A stretch of 64,000 bases of DNA. It comes from Halocaridina rubra. Its lineage: Eukaryota; Arthropoda; Malacostraca; Decapoda; Atyidae. The position numbers and the translations under genes are program-made. This document shows, piece after piece, positions 44,838 through 59,885 of the stretch (position 1 is its first letter; every line of letters begins with the position of its first letter). The stretch spans positions 97,001 to 161,000 of the forward strand of contig JAXCGZ010003818.1 in NCBI GenBank assembly GCA_037179515.1. The letters are read 5' to 3'. Under the pieces are notes generated by a model that worked only from the letters and a program-made list of their open reading frames with translations, did no database searches and was not told where the DNA came from.

Positions 44838-47260
44838 AGATGGGTGTCATGTAGAATGCTTGTCAAAAGGTGGGGAGGCATTAGTAGAATGGATGGTTAC
44901 GTTGTTGAATGTATGTTTCAGGAAAGGGAGGGTCCCATTTAATTGGAAGAGGGCATGCATTTCACTTTACAAAGGAAAAGGCGATAAGTATGAGTGTAGT
45001 AGTTTTAGAGGAATTAGTTTGTTGAGAGTTAGTGGTAAGGTATATGGAAGAGTGTTATTCGAGAGAATTAGGAAAGGTACCCGGTTCAGGAGAGGAAGAC
45101 AATGAGTGGATCATGTGTTTGCGGTAAGACAGGTGTGTGAGAAGGTCTTGGATAAAGGTAGGGACACTTTTTGGGCTTTTATGGACTTAGAGAAAGCATA
45201 TGATAGTTTAGATAGAGAGGGGTTGTGGAAGTTTGTTGAATGCAGTGAAGAGTTTATACATGAATAGCAGAGCATGTGTAAGAGTTGGGAATGGTATGAG
45301 AGATTGGTTTGAGGCGAATGTAGGGTTATGTCAAGGTTGTGTAATATTGTCATGATTGTTTAATATGTATATGGATGGAGTGGTAAGGCAAGTAAATGAA
45401 AGTATTTTTTTTCTTTTTTAAGAGAGTGACACCGGGACAGGCAGAAACTGCCCTCATCAATGTAGGCCCGGCCACGAGAAAATACCAAGACGAAGGAAAA
45501 GAAAAGGTTAAGGGCAAGGCAGAGACGAGGTAATGTTGCACAAAGGAAAACGACAGACAGAAAAAAACAGTCAAAGTACAGAGGACCCAGAGATATGGGG
45601 GACTAGGCTCTGAGATGCCAATAGATCTGCTTTTTGAAGGATGAAAGGTCATAAGAATTAGGAAAGACAGAAGGAGGAAGAGAGTTGCAGAGTCTGGAGG
45701 TAGATGGGAAGAAGCAGTCACTGCACCGACCAATCCGAGAGCTACAAATCACCACTCAGTACCTGTGAGATGAGGCCGCTTGGCGAGTGTTACGCGGCCT
45801 CGGCAGTGGAGGAGGGATGCAACTCGCCAACTCATCAGAGCAGCGATGGAAGTAGTAGCGATAGATAAGCGAAAGGGAAGATACCTTACGGCGAAGAGAG
45901 AGAGAATCCAGGTTAGAAGTAAGAGAAAGTTGATTAATGAGTCTGACTGCCTTTGATTCAACCCTATCAAGAAGATAAGTAAAGGAAGAAGCACCCCAGA
46001 TGTGTGAGCAGTATTCTAAGCAGGGGCGGATAAGATCTTTGTAAATTTTAAGTAACTGCAATGAGGAAAAGTAATGATAAAAACGAAACAAAACCCCCAA
46101 TTTTTTAGATGAAGATTTAGAAATTTGGATTATTTCTTGGAACTAGTGGGTGAGGATGGAAGGTAGTGGAAACTGAATCAGTTGCTATTTGTGGATGAAA
46201 ATCATTTGGTGACTGAGTTTGTTAGTGTGTGTGAAAGAAGGAAGTTGCGGGTGAACATTGGTAAAAGAAGTCATGAGATGCACGTGAAGTATTAAAGTTG
46301 GCAGATTGAATGTAGGAGTGAATGGGGAGTTGCTTGAAGAAGTTGAGAGTTTTAAGTATCGGGAGTTGCAAGTATCAAGGAGTGGACAAGTGGATGTAAA
46401 GGTAAATCACAGAGTGAAGTAAACATGTAAATGTCTAGATGGTTGAAAAGTGTAATGAGAATTAGATATTTGGGAATGAATGCAAAGAGAAGGATATATG
46501 AAGGTGTGATTGTGCCGACAGCATTGTATGGAGCAGAGATTTGGAATGCAAGAAAGGATAAAAATAACAAGTTGAATGTAATGGAGATGAGAAGTTTGAG
46601 AAGTATGATTGGTGCATCTAGAATAGATAGAGTAAGAAATGAAGATGTCACGCAGAGAATGGATGTTGGAATGAAGCTGTAGGCTAGGTTAGATCAGAGA
46701 GTGTTGAGTTGGTTTGGACACAAAGAAAGGATGAGTGATGAACGAATAGTGAGGAGAGTGTGGAGCGCATAAGTGATTGGAGTTAGGTCAAGAGGGAGAC
46801 CTAGAATGAGATAGATATAGATGGCATGAAGAGGGCATTAAATGCACGTGGAATGTCACTGGAACAGGGAAGAGTGCGTGCAAGATACAGGAATGAGTGT
46901 AGGATGATTGTGCATAGTTGAAGCGGGCCAAGGGGATTTCTTGCACCTGCTAGCTCAGTGAACTGTAATGGATGGGTGTGAGGGGAGTTGCCATGTGATG
47001 AAGCAGTGGGGGTGAACCAGCAGCGGAAGTCGGGCCTCATTGCAGATTATCCTTGCCCCCCTACCTTTTGGGTGACCCAAGCAGGGTGGAAGGGGGGTAG
47101 GTGTGGGAACCCTTTATCCCAAGGAGCTGAGAGGAGTGGTTGAGGTATGTGTGGATCGTGGTGAATGCGCATTTCTTGGCTCGGCCATCCCCCTTACAAG
47201 GGGGAATGAGGCATGTGTATACGTATGTATGTACTCCTATTGTTGTATTATAATCTGCTC
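44838..47260 (+). pseudogene. RTE-type LINE, RT to 3' UTR, interrupted by a minus-strand LINE
   Basis: A plus-strand RT starting at GIDGCHVECLSKGGEALVEW, then CISLYKGKGDKYECSSFRGI (RTE-style GYRGISLL box), a DLEKAYDSLDREGLW palm motif near 45185 and YVYGW near 45370. It is interrupted at about 45400-46134. It resumes with a damaged FADD box (LLFVDENHLV near 46180), CERRKLRVNIGK, RYLGMNAKRRIYEGVIVPTA, LYGAEIWNARKDKNNKLNVM, VLSWFGHKERM and RGRPRM. Many stops are present. The 3' UTR with CCTTTATCCCAAGGAGCTGA-type sequence runs to about 47260, followed by GA, A and TA tracts. Confidence 0.85.
45400..46134 (-). mobile_element. CR1-like LINE 3' fragment inserted in the RTE LINE
   Basis: A minus-strand piece with SKSSSKKLGVLFRFYHYFSS, LIRPCLEYCSHIWGA, DRVESKAVRLINQLSL, LSLIYRYYFHRCSDELASC, then a frame break near 45755, SRLCNSLPPSVFPNSYDLSS and a 3' UTR ending about 45400 in a TCTTTTTT-rich tail. 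It is the thumb/C-terminal part of a CR1-superclade ORF2, a different family from the four CR1 copies elsewhere in the window. It separates the palm and the catalytic box of the plus-strand RTE LINE. Confidence 0.8.
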
Positions 47261-47304
47261 AGTTATCAGTAGCTATCAGGAAAGAAGAAGATGAAGAAAA
47301 GAGA

Positions 47305-47443
<139 letters not shown>

Positions 47444-50400
47444 ATATTTTTTTTAAGTACAGTACTCTATACGGTATGCAGAAAAATTTCTTTAAGTGAT
47501 AACTTACTTAGTAAGAAGATGCAATAAGTATACAGCAAAGTGATGATATCTATCAAAATACATAATCAATGGAACTTACAAATGTATTATTACTGGTATA
47601 AACTCCATCCCAACAGACATGAGAATGCATATCAACACAAAAAAAATCTAAGATAGTGATATCTAAATCCCCATTGTAGGGATGGAATTCTTATCCAGCT
47701 GAAATGCGACAATTTTGTGGCACAACTGTACATCACTCACTAAACTACTTTGAGAAATAAGAGTAATACCATGATCCTTCCCCAAACTACCATAAGAATA
47801 TCTAAGCAGTTCAGAAGACATGACATTACATTCTAAATATATCAAACCTTCAGAAAAAGAGGAGACACTCCTTGCAAATAAAATAAAGAGACATTACAGA
47901 GATTAGAATTTATCTGTAAATGTGGATGAATTTTCAAAAATCCATATGCAAGCTAACATGGGTCTCTATACTGTCTGTCAGGTATTATAATATTACCCAA
48001 TAGAGAAAAAAGAACACCTATGGTGGCATAAGAAACATAAAATACACCAAATTATCACATTAAAAATATCAATTTAATGCATCAGGGAATGTAAGAACAC
48101 CTATGTTCATCCTACCTGTATATTACCACAAAATCTTTTTCCTTATAAATAGAGAGGGTATAGAGCAGTACGTAAAAAAGTCCTCATATTAGAATATCAG
48201 GCAAACTTCTTTCTATTTTTCTTAAGAGAAGTTTAAGCATCTGACAAGTAAAATAATAAGAATGTACATACATTATCATTAAGCCCCCAGAAAAGAACAG
48301 TACAGAAGTTTATACTCAACTCGAGCAGATAATGAGAAACAAAAACCCCCCAAGATGACCATCCTGTACAAGAAGACAAATTATCAAGGAACTATTGCCA
48401 AAAACAGCCAGAACTGCTGAAAAAACTTTCCTCACATCATGGGCTCAAGTTACAGCTTTGGAATGTGATTTTGCAATTAAATTGCAAATATGAAAAACAA
48501 TTTCCCTTTCTATACGTTTCCTCAACAAAGTACCTTCAATCTAACCATTATTCATATAAACTCTTCAAGTGTGAAAAGTGCACAAAGAATAAACAATATC
48601 AATGTGAGCCATCAAGGACCTGATAAAAACTGGATTTCTTTTAACTCGTATCTCATTTTTGCAAAAGAATTTTTTTTTTTTTAAGACATTCCATATAAAG
48701 AGAAACAAAAGAGGAATCTCCCGTGAGAATATGTAGTTTTCTGGCTCAGTTCCCAGTTGTAAATTTAAAGGAAGTAATACTTTCAGTATGGAGAAATATA
48801 AATTTCTCCAGCAAAAAGAAAAGAGACTTAAAGTGAGATAAATTAATCAATCTTGGAAGGTTTGCTAGGTCTCGCAGTTTGAAAAACGTTCCCACATATA
48901 GAGAGATAATTGGGTCTGTCAAAATGACTGGAAAAGCCCTCTAGCACTAAATGCCCCTCATATTTTCATCCAGACTTATAGAGAAGACAACAAAAACCTA
49001 TTAAAGAAGCACTTATAAAAGGAAAACCCTCTAGCACCACTATACATGGAAAAGCCAATTAACTGATGATATCACAACTTATGAAAAAAGGAATTTCCTT
49101 ACTGATACATGGGAATAGGCTATAATATCACTTCTGCATCGGACCTCCACTAACATGGTGGTCTATGAATGAAATATAGATTTAACAACTTTAATGCATT
49201 TATAAGATATCAAGAATATGCAAGCTGGAAAGGGAAGGAGTCAGAAATAAATATCCAATGACTTTGTCTTATGGTCACTATTCTATTAATTTGGTTGTAA
49301 TAATAAGATATTTTATCAATCTTCTATCAATTCTCTTATCAACAATGTAACCAGCATATATTAATAATCAACTGGAAAAAGAAGTATACACTGCTGTGTA
49401 TTTAAAACTCAATAGGCAATTACAGCACTTAATCTTACATGAAAACATGCATGTAAGATATGAAAAGAAATATATTTACAAGGAGAATATGCAGTTTTCA
49501 TCTAACAACAGGTATTCTAATACACTCGTTTGGAGACCACCTTGTGTAAATGGTAAAGTGCTCGACTCGGGAGGTGATGCACCCATGTTAGATCATACGG
49601 CAGGGATAATCCAAGTTCAATCCATGTGTCCATCCCCAAAGGGGGACTAAGAGTGACATAGTAAAATTAATACTACTACACTAATTTATATACTATAAGT
49701 CCTAACCTAACAATTTTTCACCTTATATATGTAAAATTAAATAGGCAATTGAATAAAAAAAACAATATTCACTGGCAACAATAATGCTTACAGGTGTGTG
49801 TCTTCAACTTCACCGCTCCATCCTAGAAAATTAAACTTACGTTTTGACAACTGGCACTGCTTAACAAATTCATTCACATGGTAATATCATCAGTGTAATC
49901 AGAATAAATATGACATATCAAAGAATCATCACTGTGTATCCCAGACATTACAAAAAATGATAAATTTTCCATAGATGCATCGCAATTTAGAGAATGCAAA
50001 GAAAGTGGACTCAAATAAGTTCTTGAAATTAGAGAAAAGACATGCTTCTGTATTGTGGTTATTTAAGATGGTGAAAGAATAAATATTCGTGCACTTGAGT
50101 ACCATTAATTTTAATGTATTTAGATCATTTTTGCTGTAAGGAACAACTTACTTTTGTATAAGATTATATTGGCACATTACAATATGTACTTGTACAACAG
50201 TACAGTACTATTGAAGTCAATGAATAGATAATTTGACATGATAGTAAAATATTAATTAAACATCAAAAATACTATCTCCATTCTCTTGCTGTAAATCATT
50301 CTACATGTTAGATGTATACTGTACAGTATCAGGTTACATAATACTAAATACTTTAAATTTCATAATCAAATTTCAAAAACTTACAAAACATTTCAGAAAC

Positions 50401-53400
50401 ATTTCTAATATTGTAGTCTCAATACATCTACATTCCTCTTTATTATACATTCAAGATACTAATATCATGATATATTCATAATTAGAATAGTTTTATGCCA
50501 AAAAGAACAACAGCCCCAACAAAAAATTCATGCTGGAATAGTTGCATTAGCAAATAATTAGCTTGATAGTATAGATAAAGAAAACTTTGATAAAGGCTCA
50601 TGCTAAATATTAGTCTTCTGTGATCACATACTCTCATAATTAAACACTTTCAGCAGTTCTGAATATTTTTTCTAAATGCAAGACAAATACCTACATCTCA
50701 TAGCGAAAAATCCTCAATTAAAATGAGCCTTAACTACAGTGAGTCATTAAAACAGATGCCACAAATTACATTTCAGGTTGTCTCCAGGTTGTTACTCAAG
50801 AGAATATCCTTGTCCGTAGGCACTGGGCTATCAGAGATCAAGAACTTACGATGAATGGTACAGCACTAGAGATTCTAACTATACACTGAATTTAATTGAC
50901 GTACAAGATATATGGACATTTAGCTGAGGTCATTTTTTTTAATGAGGTGACCAATAAATATCTAAACTGTTCACTCAACTAAAGTCAGTAAACAGTGAGT
51001 TTGGGACCCGAGAGAGCACCACCTTATTTGTTCCCTCTTCACATAGGAATACATTAGTTTGGGCATTCCAGGAGAGAAAACATATTCTAATGTAAGTAAT
51101 AGTGATTACATATCAAATGAATTCCCAGTTTCCATGTATGATAAAAAGAATTAAGCAAATACAGCGGAGCAGAAGGGAGCGAGTAGTCTTGTAGTCGAAA
51201 CAAGTTTAAAATCACAAGGTGTAGAGTAATATATTCAATAAGCAATTCAGAGAAAGTTCCTTTTCCTCGAGACAGCTGAAGAAAACATTGAGTTGGGCAA
51301 CCCCAAAAAGCTTACAAAGATGATAAAGATCATCTAACTCCATTTTCTCATATACATTTACATACACACTGATTAAAAGCTATTTCCTCATAAAAGGAAG
51401 ACAAGTGTGAGAAACAAATAAGTGTCAAGCATATTCCTTCAACATATCAAAAAAAAATTCAATGAAATACAGACTTCTCAAACAAAGATTCAAAGAAATA
51501 TCTCCATCGACAACCTGAATGTGGTACACTGCAATATGAGGGAGCTCAATAAAATTACATGCACTGAAAGCATGTATTAGGAACAGGGTAATAAATCAGA
51601 AAATTCCCAGTATATTATTTGTTTCTGAGCAGAATATCAAGACAGTAGTGACAATGCTTTGTAACCGAATATGAACCAATCAAATCAGAATTAGTTTTTC
51701 CAACAAATCCTCAGAATTTATGGATCTGGACAGGAAAGACTACTTGCATTATTTCACTAAACTGCTAGATTTCTTAGAATATCAATTTGAAGCTCAAAAA
51801 AGTAATCCCAAACCTTACGAAGCTTTTCCTCTCCCATAATGTACCTTTATGTTTGAACTTCATAAAGGAAGTCTAGATTACAACTAGGAGTTTTATACTT
51901 TGATAATATGGGCTGTGCTGGTCTGTTTTCATTACTGTTAATAGTGGAAGATCAGAAATAATTACTCCAGCAGTAGTATTAAGATTCTTCCAACACCTAT
52001 TTTCAATGAATGATACTTTACTAGAAATTATCCTTCAAAGACAGCATCATTGGTAAGATCTGAGTTTCACATTTATTTAGAAATCGCCAACCCCCTTTTT
52101 CAATAAGTATGTGAAAGAGCTATTCTACCATTGCCAATCAAACTACGTACCCCATCAAAGTAGGGGTTAGATAAAGTACTATCACTGTTTAACTCAAGAT
52201 GTCATTTCATGGACATGTTTTCTGTTGAAGGAGAAGCAAAAACAATATAGATAAGGACTCTGCTCATGCTCAGTAGACTATGTTAGATGAGAGCAATACG
52301 AAGACGTAAAGCTTCATAAATACCCTCTCTGACAGAGATTTAACAGTATCTATGTAATCACCTCTCAGCAAAAATAACCACTGGTCCTCCCTATACATCC
52401 TCTAAAACATGTAAAACTATTCTTGAGACATAAAGAAAAATATTAAGGTCTATTAATTTTATACAGTGTAAGGAAAGGGTAAGATCCTAACTGATGCTAA
52501 TGTAGCAAAGATATTTATGCTATTAAATCATTAGATCCTTGCATGAGGTACGTGTTTCTTAATGAATAAATCTATAACTAAAATATCACAATATTTTCTT
52601 ACATCTTAAAAACCTTCATTATTATTGAAATTAATAATCTGTACTGTATTCATTTAGAATCAGACATTGATTCCATCCATTCTTCACCTGTAGTTTTCAT
52701 TATTGAAATATGCCTGACTGACTGCATTGAGATAACCAGAAGAAAATATATTTTGAAAACTATGAAAAATATTTTTCAGTCTATTAGCAATGATCCATCT
52801 ACCGCCCTTCCATTAAGCAATCTCCTTTCAACTCACTGTATATCAATAGGGTAGAAGTTGTGTGTTCCATAACTTAAGGCCAACACAAAAGCAAATTTGT
52901 TGACTGAAAATATTGTAAATTCTGCCAGGATATATGTCTCTATTAGTATGTGCAATACAAATAAGTTAAAAGTCTGTGAAGAAGTAGCTGGAATTCAAAC
53001 TTTGTAACTAATTTCTGAAGAACTTAATAAGTGGTAACCTAATGAAAATAGGGATATTTTCCTGATGGACTACACAATCATATTTCTTTTTTAAAACTTC
53101 ACAATACCGTGCTGTTTCTATACGGTTATTATATCTCGGTGTTGTGTCCTGAGCTTTTATTAGTAGCACATGCATAACTGATAAAAGAATATGAGAATAT
53201 TTATATCAAAATGGTACCCATATTATGACTTTAAATTACTAATTAAAAGACTGAGTAAAATATGAAAAGAGTAATAAGCAAACAATTAAGCTTATTATGG
53301 CTGACTTCAAGTAATACAACAAGCAAGATGGTTCATACAAAAAAGTACAAATAATGATAACAGTTGGAACCAATAGGATATAATAATATCTTCTCACCAG

Positions 53401-54637
53401 TTTTGAATGGTAGTGCAGAATGGACTGGGGGAAAAAATATAAAATACTCATTTGGGGAACAATGAGGACAAATTATAAAAGCCAAGCGAGCAATGTATCA
53501 CTGTTTCCGTGGAAAGAGCAACAAAACTCATTACTGAATACGTTTTTCCTAATGTAGATAACAAGAAAAGTAGTAGATCTCTGATATACTTAATACATCA
53601 TGCAATATTTCACTTTGAAAAAACTTACTCAATGAAATATATTGTCTTCCTTCACCATACTAAATTAATTTCTAAACAAGTCGTAAGATCTAAATATATA
53701 TACAATTACTGGATAACAGAACATCTCCCAGGTGTATTTTAAAGAAAAATCTTTATAAAAACACTGTATAGATTAATCATTGTACAAAGACCTACAATAT
53801 TTCTTAGATAATGCCAGTATACAGTACATAATTTGTTTCATATATTAATGCAAATAAATGAGCATAAAAGAATTTAAATCTGGCATTTTGAGGATTAAAA
53901 ATTAATATACCATATCCTTTAATACTTTCCAAACAAAGCAGCTATGATAATATGGAGGAATTCCAATGGAGTCTACCTTAAAACCGTACATATCCCTATA
54001 ATAACACCTGTCGGTAATTTCAGGGAGTGGAATCTTTTAGCATGAGTGATGAAGTAGATTTCATTTTCAATGCAGACAAGCTCAAAATAAAGAACTGAAG
54101 ACTTGTGTTTATATAATACTAAATTTATAGGAAAACCTTTTCATACATATATTGATTATTTCTGTCTGAAGTCGTCATTGCAGTTGTCTTTGGTTAGTAC
54201 ATTTGCACTAAATATTTTATTTGGCAGAAGGAATTTTATTTGTCAGCTACTTCAATACCAGGATCTATATATTACAGGTCAATAAGTTTTTTTCTGATTT
54301 CCTTGACGAGATATGTGTCGAATCAACTGAAGATTCAGACAATAAAGCAAATGAAGTGGGTATAGAAAAGATCTAAAGAGATAAGGTAAATAATTAAAGT
54401 GATATAGGCAGCCTATATTACATAGCAAAGGCTGCATTATAAAAGTAGAATACTGTACTCTTAATAATTATTACCTGTCTTGTCTGTTGGCATTCTAGAA
54501 CAATTACCAACAGATCCTGTAAAGAAAACTTGACCTAGCTAGAAAAGTATAAAGAAAATAGCTTAATTTATTGTAAAGATGACTGCTGAATGTATTTGTA
54601 AAAGCAAAGAAAATCTTTAGAGAGAGTTAAAATAGTT

Positions 54638-54673
<36 letters not shown>

Positions 54674-54984
54674 GGAAGGACGTCTAGTGATATTACAGAA
54701 AAAAAGACATATGATATCATCTACATCTCTTTAAAGATTTGGAGTAAATTCCAAAGGCACATCCTTACAGTATGGTTGCCCACCTATGCAAATAAGCAAG
54801 AAAAAAATATTGGTAAGACAAAGAATTAGGTAGCACAAGGGAAATGTAAGGAAAGAGGCATGACTATGATGACTGGGGTTGCATTTAGAAAATATATGTA
54901 AGAAAAATTAGGCTTCTACCCATATTCTCATGTAATATAACACCATATTGTTCTTCATTTTTTTCTTAAAAATCATTTCCTTTA
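47444..54984. other. Long A/T-rich stretch, no gene recognised
   Basis: I looked for minus-strand exons of the aminopeptidase (NRAQ...DDAF and GYYRVNYD regions, HEXXH) and found none. The only repeats recognised are the tRNA-like SINE near 49526-49650 and a 29-31-base poly(A) at 54641-54669. Presumably intronic or intergenic. Confidence 0.45.
49526..49650 (+). mobile_element. tRNA-like SINE head
   Basis: Contains an A-box-like GTGTAAATGGTAAAGTGCTC (49544-49563) and a B-box-like AGTTCAATCC (49615-49624) at a spacing slightly longer than in a tRNA, with an anticodon-arm-like CTCGACTCGGGAG between. Followed by CCCCAAAGGGGG, a short hairpin. A degenerate SINE or tRNA pseudogene. Confidence 0.5.
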
Positions 54985-54995
54985 TGGTTTTATAA

Positions 54996-56125
<1,130 letters not shown>

Positions 56126-56214
56126 AATGTAATTAACTAATTGTCCTTACGGAAAAGAGCCCCAAGGTCGTAACTTCCCGTCTCCTGGTCGTTTCCATTT
56201 TATACATAGTGATA

Positions 56215-58960
56215 CTTATCATACTTGTCCTTAAAACTATGGATTGAGATAGCATTAACTACCTCCTTGTTAGCGAATTCCAATTATCAACTACTCTTAC
56301 ACTAAAAAAGTACTTCCTTACATCCTGCAAAGAAGTTTTCTTACAATGCTTCAAACTATGACCTCTAGTTCTAGTGCCAGCCATATCAAAACATCGATCC
56401 CAATCCACTTTGTCATAACCAAGAAGGAATTTAAAAACCGTCACCATATCCTCCCTCATTCTTCTAGTTTTGATTGATGGTAAGTCTAATTCCCTCAGCC
56501 TCTCCTAATAACTGATATTGCGTATTTCTGGCAACAGTTTTGTGGCATGTCTTTGAACTTTTTCCAGGTTAACTGTGAGCTTTTTCAAGTGTGGATTCCA
56601 AAAGGGGGCAGCATATTCAAGCTTTGGCCTCACACAGGTTACATAAATATCTTTGAACATTTACTTGTCCATGTGCCTGAAGGCTAACCATACATTTGCT
56701 AAGAAAGCATATGCTTCCCTTACTATGCCATTTATATGCATTTCTGGAGATAAATCAGCCAGTATGTCTATTCCTAGATCACTCTCATTCTCTGACTCTT
56801 GATATTCTACTCCTACTATTGAGTAGTCAAGGTTGGGCCTTCTTGCACTTGTACCCATTCTCAATACCTTATATTCTGAAGAACTGAATTTCATTAGCCA
56901 CTATTCTGACCACTCATGCAGACTATTTAGATCTCCCTAAACTTCTCTACCATATTTCTCGTTTCTTACTTTTTTCACAATCTTTACATCATCTGCAAAC
57001 ATATTCATGAATGAATTTACAGATTCTGGTAGGTCATTTACAATACAAGGAACAAAAATGGCCATAAAACTGAATTCTGAGGAACTCCACTACTAACTCT
57101 TCTCCATTTAGACACTGAGTGTCTTACTCTAACCCTCTGTTCCCTTCCTTCTAAGTAAGTTTTATCCATTCCAAGACATTTCCACCTATTCCTCCCATTC
57201 CTTGCAGCTTCTTAATAAATCTCCTATGTGGGATAGTGTCAAATGCTTTCTGGAAGTCTAGGAATATGCAATCTGGCCAGCCCTCTCTTTCCTGTAAATT
57301 CGGCTTACCTCATCATAGAATTCTAATAAGTTTGTTACTGTTGATCTACCTTCTCTGAAGCCATGTTGTCTTACAGACAAAAAGTTGAAGGATTCCAAGT
57401 GAAGAGAGATATGTTTCCTTAGTAGTTTCTCCATAACTTTGCAGACTATGCTGATCAAGGAAACAGGTCTATAGTTTAGAGCCGTATCCCTCCTTCCCTT
57501 TTTGAAGATAGGTACCACGTTCTTGTTTCCAGCATCTTGGAATCTCTCCTGACTCCAGCAACTTTTCAAATATGATACTTAGTGCTGAATTAGCACATTT
57601 CATATGTACATAAGGGGATATATCATCAGGACCTGTAGCTTTATAAATCTAACTCCATCAGCGCTTTGCATACCTCTGTGGCTGAAAAGGTGATGTTCTT
57701 TAATACTGGCCCATGAGCTTCTATCTCTGCAATCTGAGGGAATGGGGTATTTTCTACTGTAAATACTGACTGAAACTCCTTCAATTCTTCACAGATCTCT
57801 TCATTCGTCTCAGTGATGCTTAAATTCAATCTCTTTAGCTTTAAAACCTGTTCTTTTACTTTCAGTTTTCCTCTGATAAAGCTGTGGAAAAGTTTGGGAT
57901 CTTCTTTAGCCTTCCTGGTGATATCCCTTTCACAGTCTCTCTCTACCTCTCTTCTATTACTTACGTAATAATTTCTGACTCTTTTATAAGTCTGCCAGGC
58001 ATTTATGTTTTTCTTCTCCTATGCATTTTCCAGCATTTGTCTCTCCACTCCTTAGCTCTCTTACACTATTTATTGAACCATTTCTCTCTGGTATGAAGTT
58101 ACTCCAATTTTGGTGACAGGTATGCAACGATCTACTATCTTTCCATATTCCTCACAAAAGATGTACATTTCTTGTACAGATTTGTTGGTAAGTAAGGTCC
58201 TCCAGTCAATAACTGCAAAAAGCTCATTCATTTTGATGTAATCTCCTTTCGGATAGTTCCTCTACGTGTCCTCAGTTCCTCTACTTTCAAGCAAAACGTC
58301 TTCGATGATATACTCCATCAACAACACACAGTGGTCACTCTTTCCAATTGGCGATATATACTCAATTTTTTCAATATCCAACACATTATCTGTGAACACT
58401 ACATCAAGCAGAAATGGCTCATCCCCACCCCTGGCCATTGTTGGTTCCAGTACATGTTGGTGTAGGAAATTCCCTTGAACGCAATCTAGGAATCTGGCCC
58501 AGAATGAGTCCTCACCACTGTGTGGGTTAAGATTTATCCACTCTATCTCTCTATGATTAAAATCTCCCATAATCAAAATCCTACATTTTCTCTCCCATGC
58601 AATGTTAACAACTGAGTTTATGACTACAATAGTACCTGTATGACATTCCTCATAAACTTGTAGCTTATGTTGGTTCCTTGGTGGGTTATATACAACAGTT
58701 ATTATAATGGTCTCTGACCAGTATTTTTGCAAGCAACAAGAAATGCCTTGAATGCACTCTCTATAGTAAACTTTATTTTTCAACCTGAAACCTTTCACTT
58801 ATGAGCATCGTTATCCCTCCACCAGTCCTCTCAGATTTTTCAATCCTTAATATTCTGAAGCCTTTAGGAAAAACTGACACTGTTGTGAATCCTATCTTTT
58901 AATTCTACAGCCTTAACAGCTATTCCATCAGCATTTGTGTACTGCAATCTTAATGAGGCC
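56215..58960 (-). pseudogene. CR1 copy B ORF2, many breaks
   Basis: Endonuclease pieces (58798-58262: IMGDFNHREIEWINLNPHSG, SDHCVLL), linker, RT N-terminus (57569-57258: NYRPVSLISIVCKVMEKLLR, HGFREGRSTVTNLL), palm (56990-57060 region), thumb (56894-56661: LGIDILADLSPEMHINGIV) and C-terminus (56459-56259) all match copy A in order but in different frames with numerous stops. Confidence 0.85.
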
Positions 58961-58969
58961 CCATCCCCT

Positions 58970-59885
58970 GATCTTTTTTCATTATCTTGTTTATCTCCCC
59001 TTTGTCTGGAAGAACTCTGAAACAAAAATTTTTCTTCTCTTCTTCAGTTCTTCCCTTATTTATCCTTTTGGCCTCTTGCAACAAGTTTTTGATTCTTTCC
59101 ATCTTTTCCTATGTTCTGTATAGTCTAATGAACACTGTTTTGAATTCTTGAAGGTCTTTCAGGTCTTTGCGTTCCCTCCCTAGAATATTTAGCTAGTTGG
59201 TGAATGTTTACAATATCCTCAGGACCACATATTAATCCAAGCTTCTTATCAGGTCTAAAAACCTAGCTTTACTTTCTTCAAGTCTCCCCTGCCATGTTGA
59301 CTCCTGAAATTCACTTATGCCTGAGATTACCAATGTCTTCTCTTTATCAAGTGCCTGTTTAATCAGTGGATTAGCCCTTTCCATCACAACATCTTTCATT
59401 TTTTCTATTATTGTTTCTATATAGTGAACCGTTTGTATGCTTTCCAGTGCCACCACCCTCACAGCCTCTTTTACTACCACATTCTCGTCTCTCTCAGAAG
59501 AGAGCAATGAACTAACATTTAATTCATTCAGAATGTCATTCAGCTGTTTGTTGTTATTTTCTTGTTTAGAAATTCTGGTTCCTAGTTCACTATTTTCCCC
59601 TTCCAGCTGCTTAATTCATTTTTCTAGTTCTTTTCTCTCTTCCCCTTGTGCTTTATATGCTTCCTCCAAAAATATTATTTTTTCTCTGAGTGTTTCATTC
59701 TCTTTAATTTATGTATTCATATTCCGAATTTTATCATCCAGGTTTATTACAAGTATCTTCAATTTTTTGACTTTTTGCTTCAATCTTCTAACAGCCACTC
59801 CTCTTCCTCCTACATCCCCCAGAGATCCTCTATCACCCCACCCCTGACCACTGGATGGGGGGGTTAAGGAGAGAGATGGCCTCAT
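58970..59885 (-). pseudogene. CR1 copy B ORF1: coiled-coil protein, broken
   Basis: The frame starts at ATG complementary to 59883-59885 (MRPSLSLTPPSSGQG) and continues through a Gly/Arg-rich start into a heptad-like coiled coil (RRLKQKVKKLKILVINLDDK, LREKIIFLEEAYKAQGEERK, LNDILNELN) with stops near 59717 and 59615. Positions 59507-59232 form an open 91-codon piece (VISGISEFQESTWQGRLEES). The end near 58970-59100 reads ERIKNLLQEAKRINKGRTEE. This is a LINE ORF1; it resembles transposase-22/L1-like ORF1 only in having a coiled coil. Confidence 0.65.

Larger units (their letters stand above)
56130..59885 (-). mobile_element. CR1-type LINE, copy B (nearly full length, degraded)
   Basis: A minus-strand relative of copy A with ORF1 (59885 to about 58970) and ORF2 (about 58960 to 56215), about 3.75 kb. 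The 3' end has the family tail (GACAATTAGTTAATTAC complement, near 56130). This copy shows what copy A lost at its 5' end. Confidence 0.88.

Noticed and set aside
54480..54521. Small 42-bp minus-strand exon with good acceptor (TTTTCTTTACAG) and donor (GTAATA)
   Set aside because: The open frame (DLLVIVLECQQTRQ) does not match any part of M1 aminopeptidases; probably chance.
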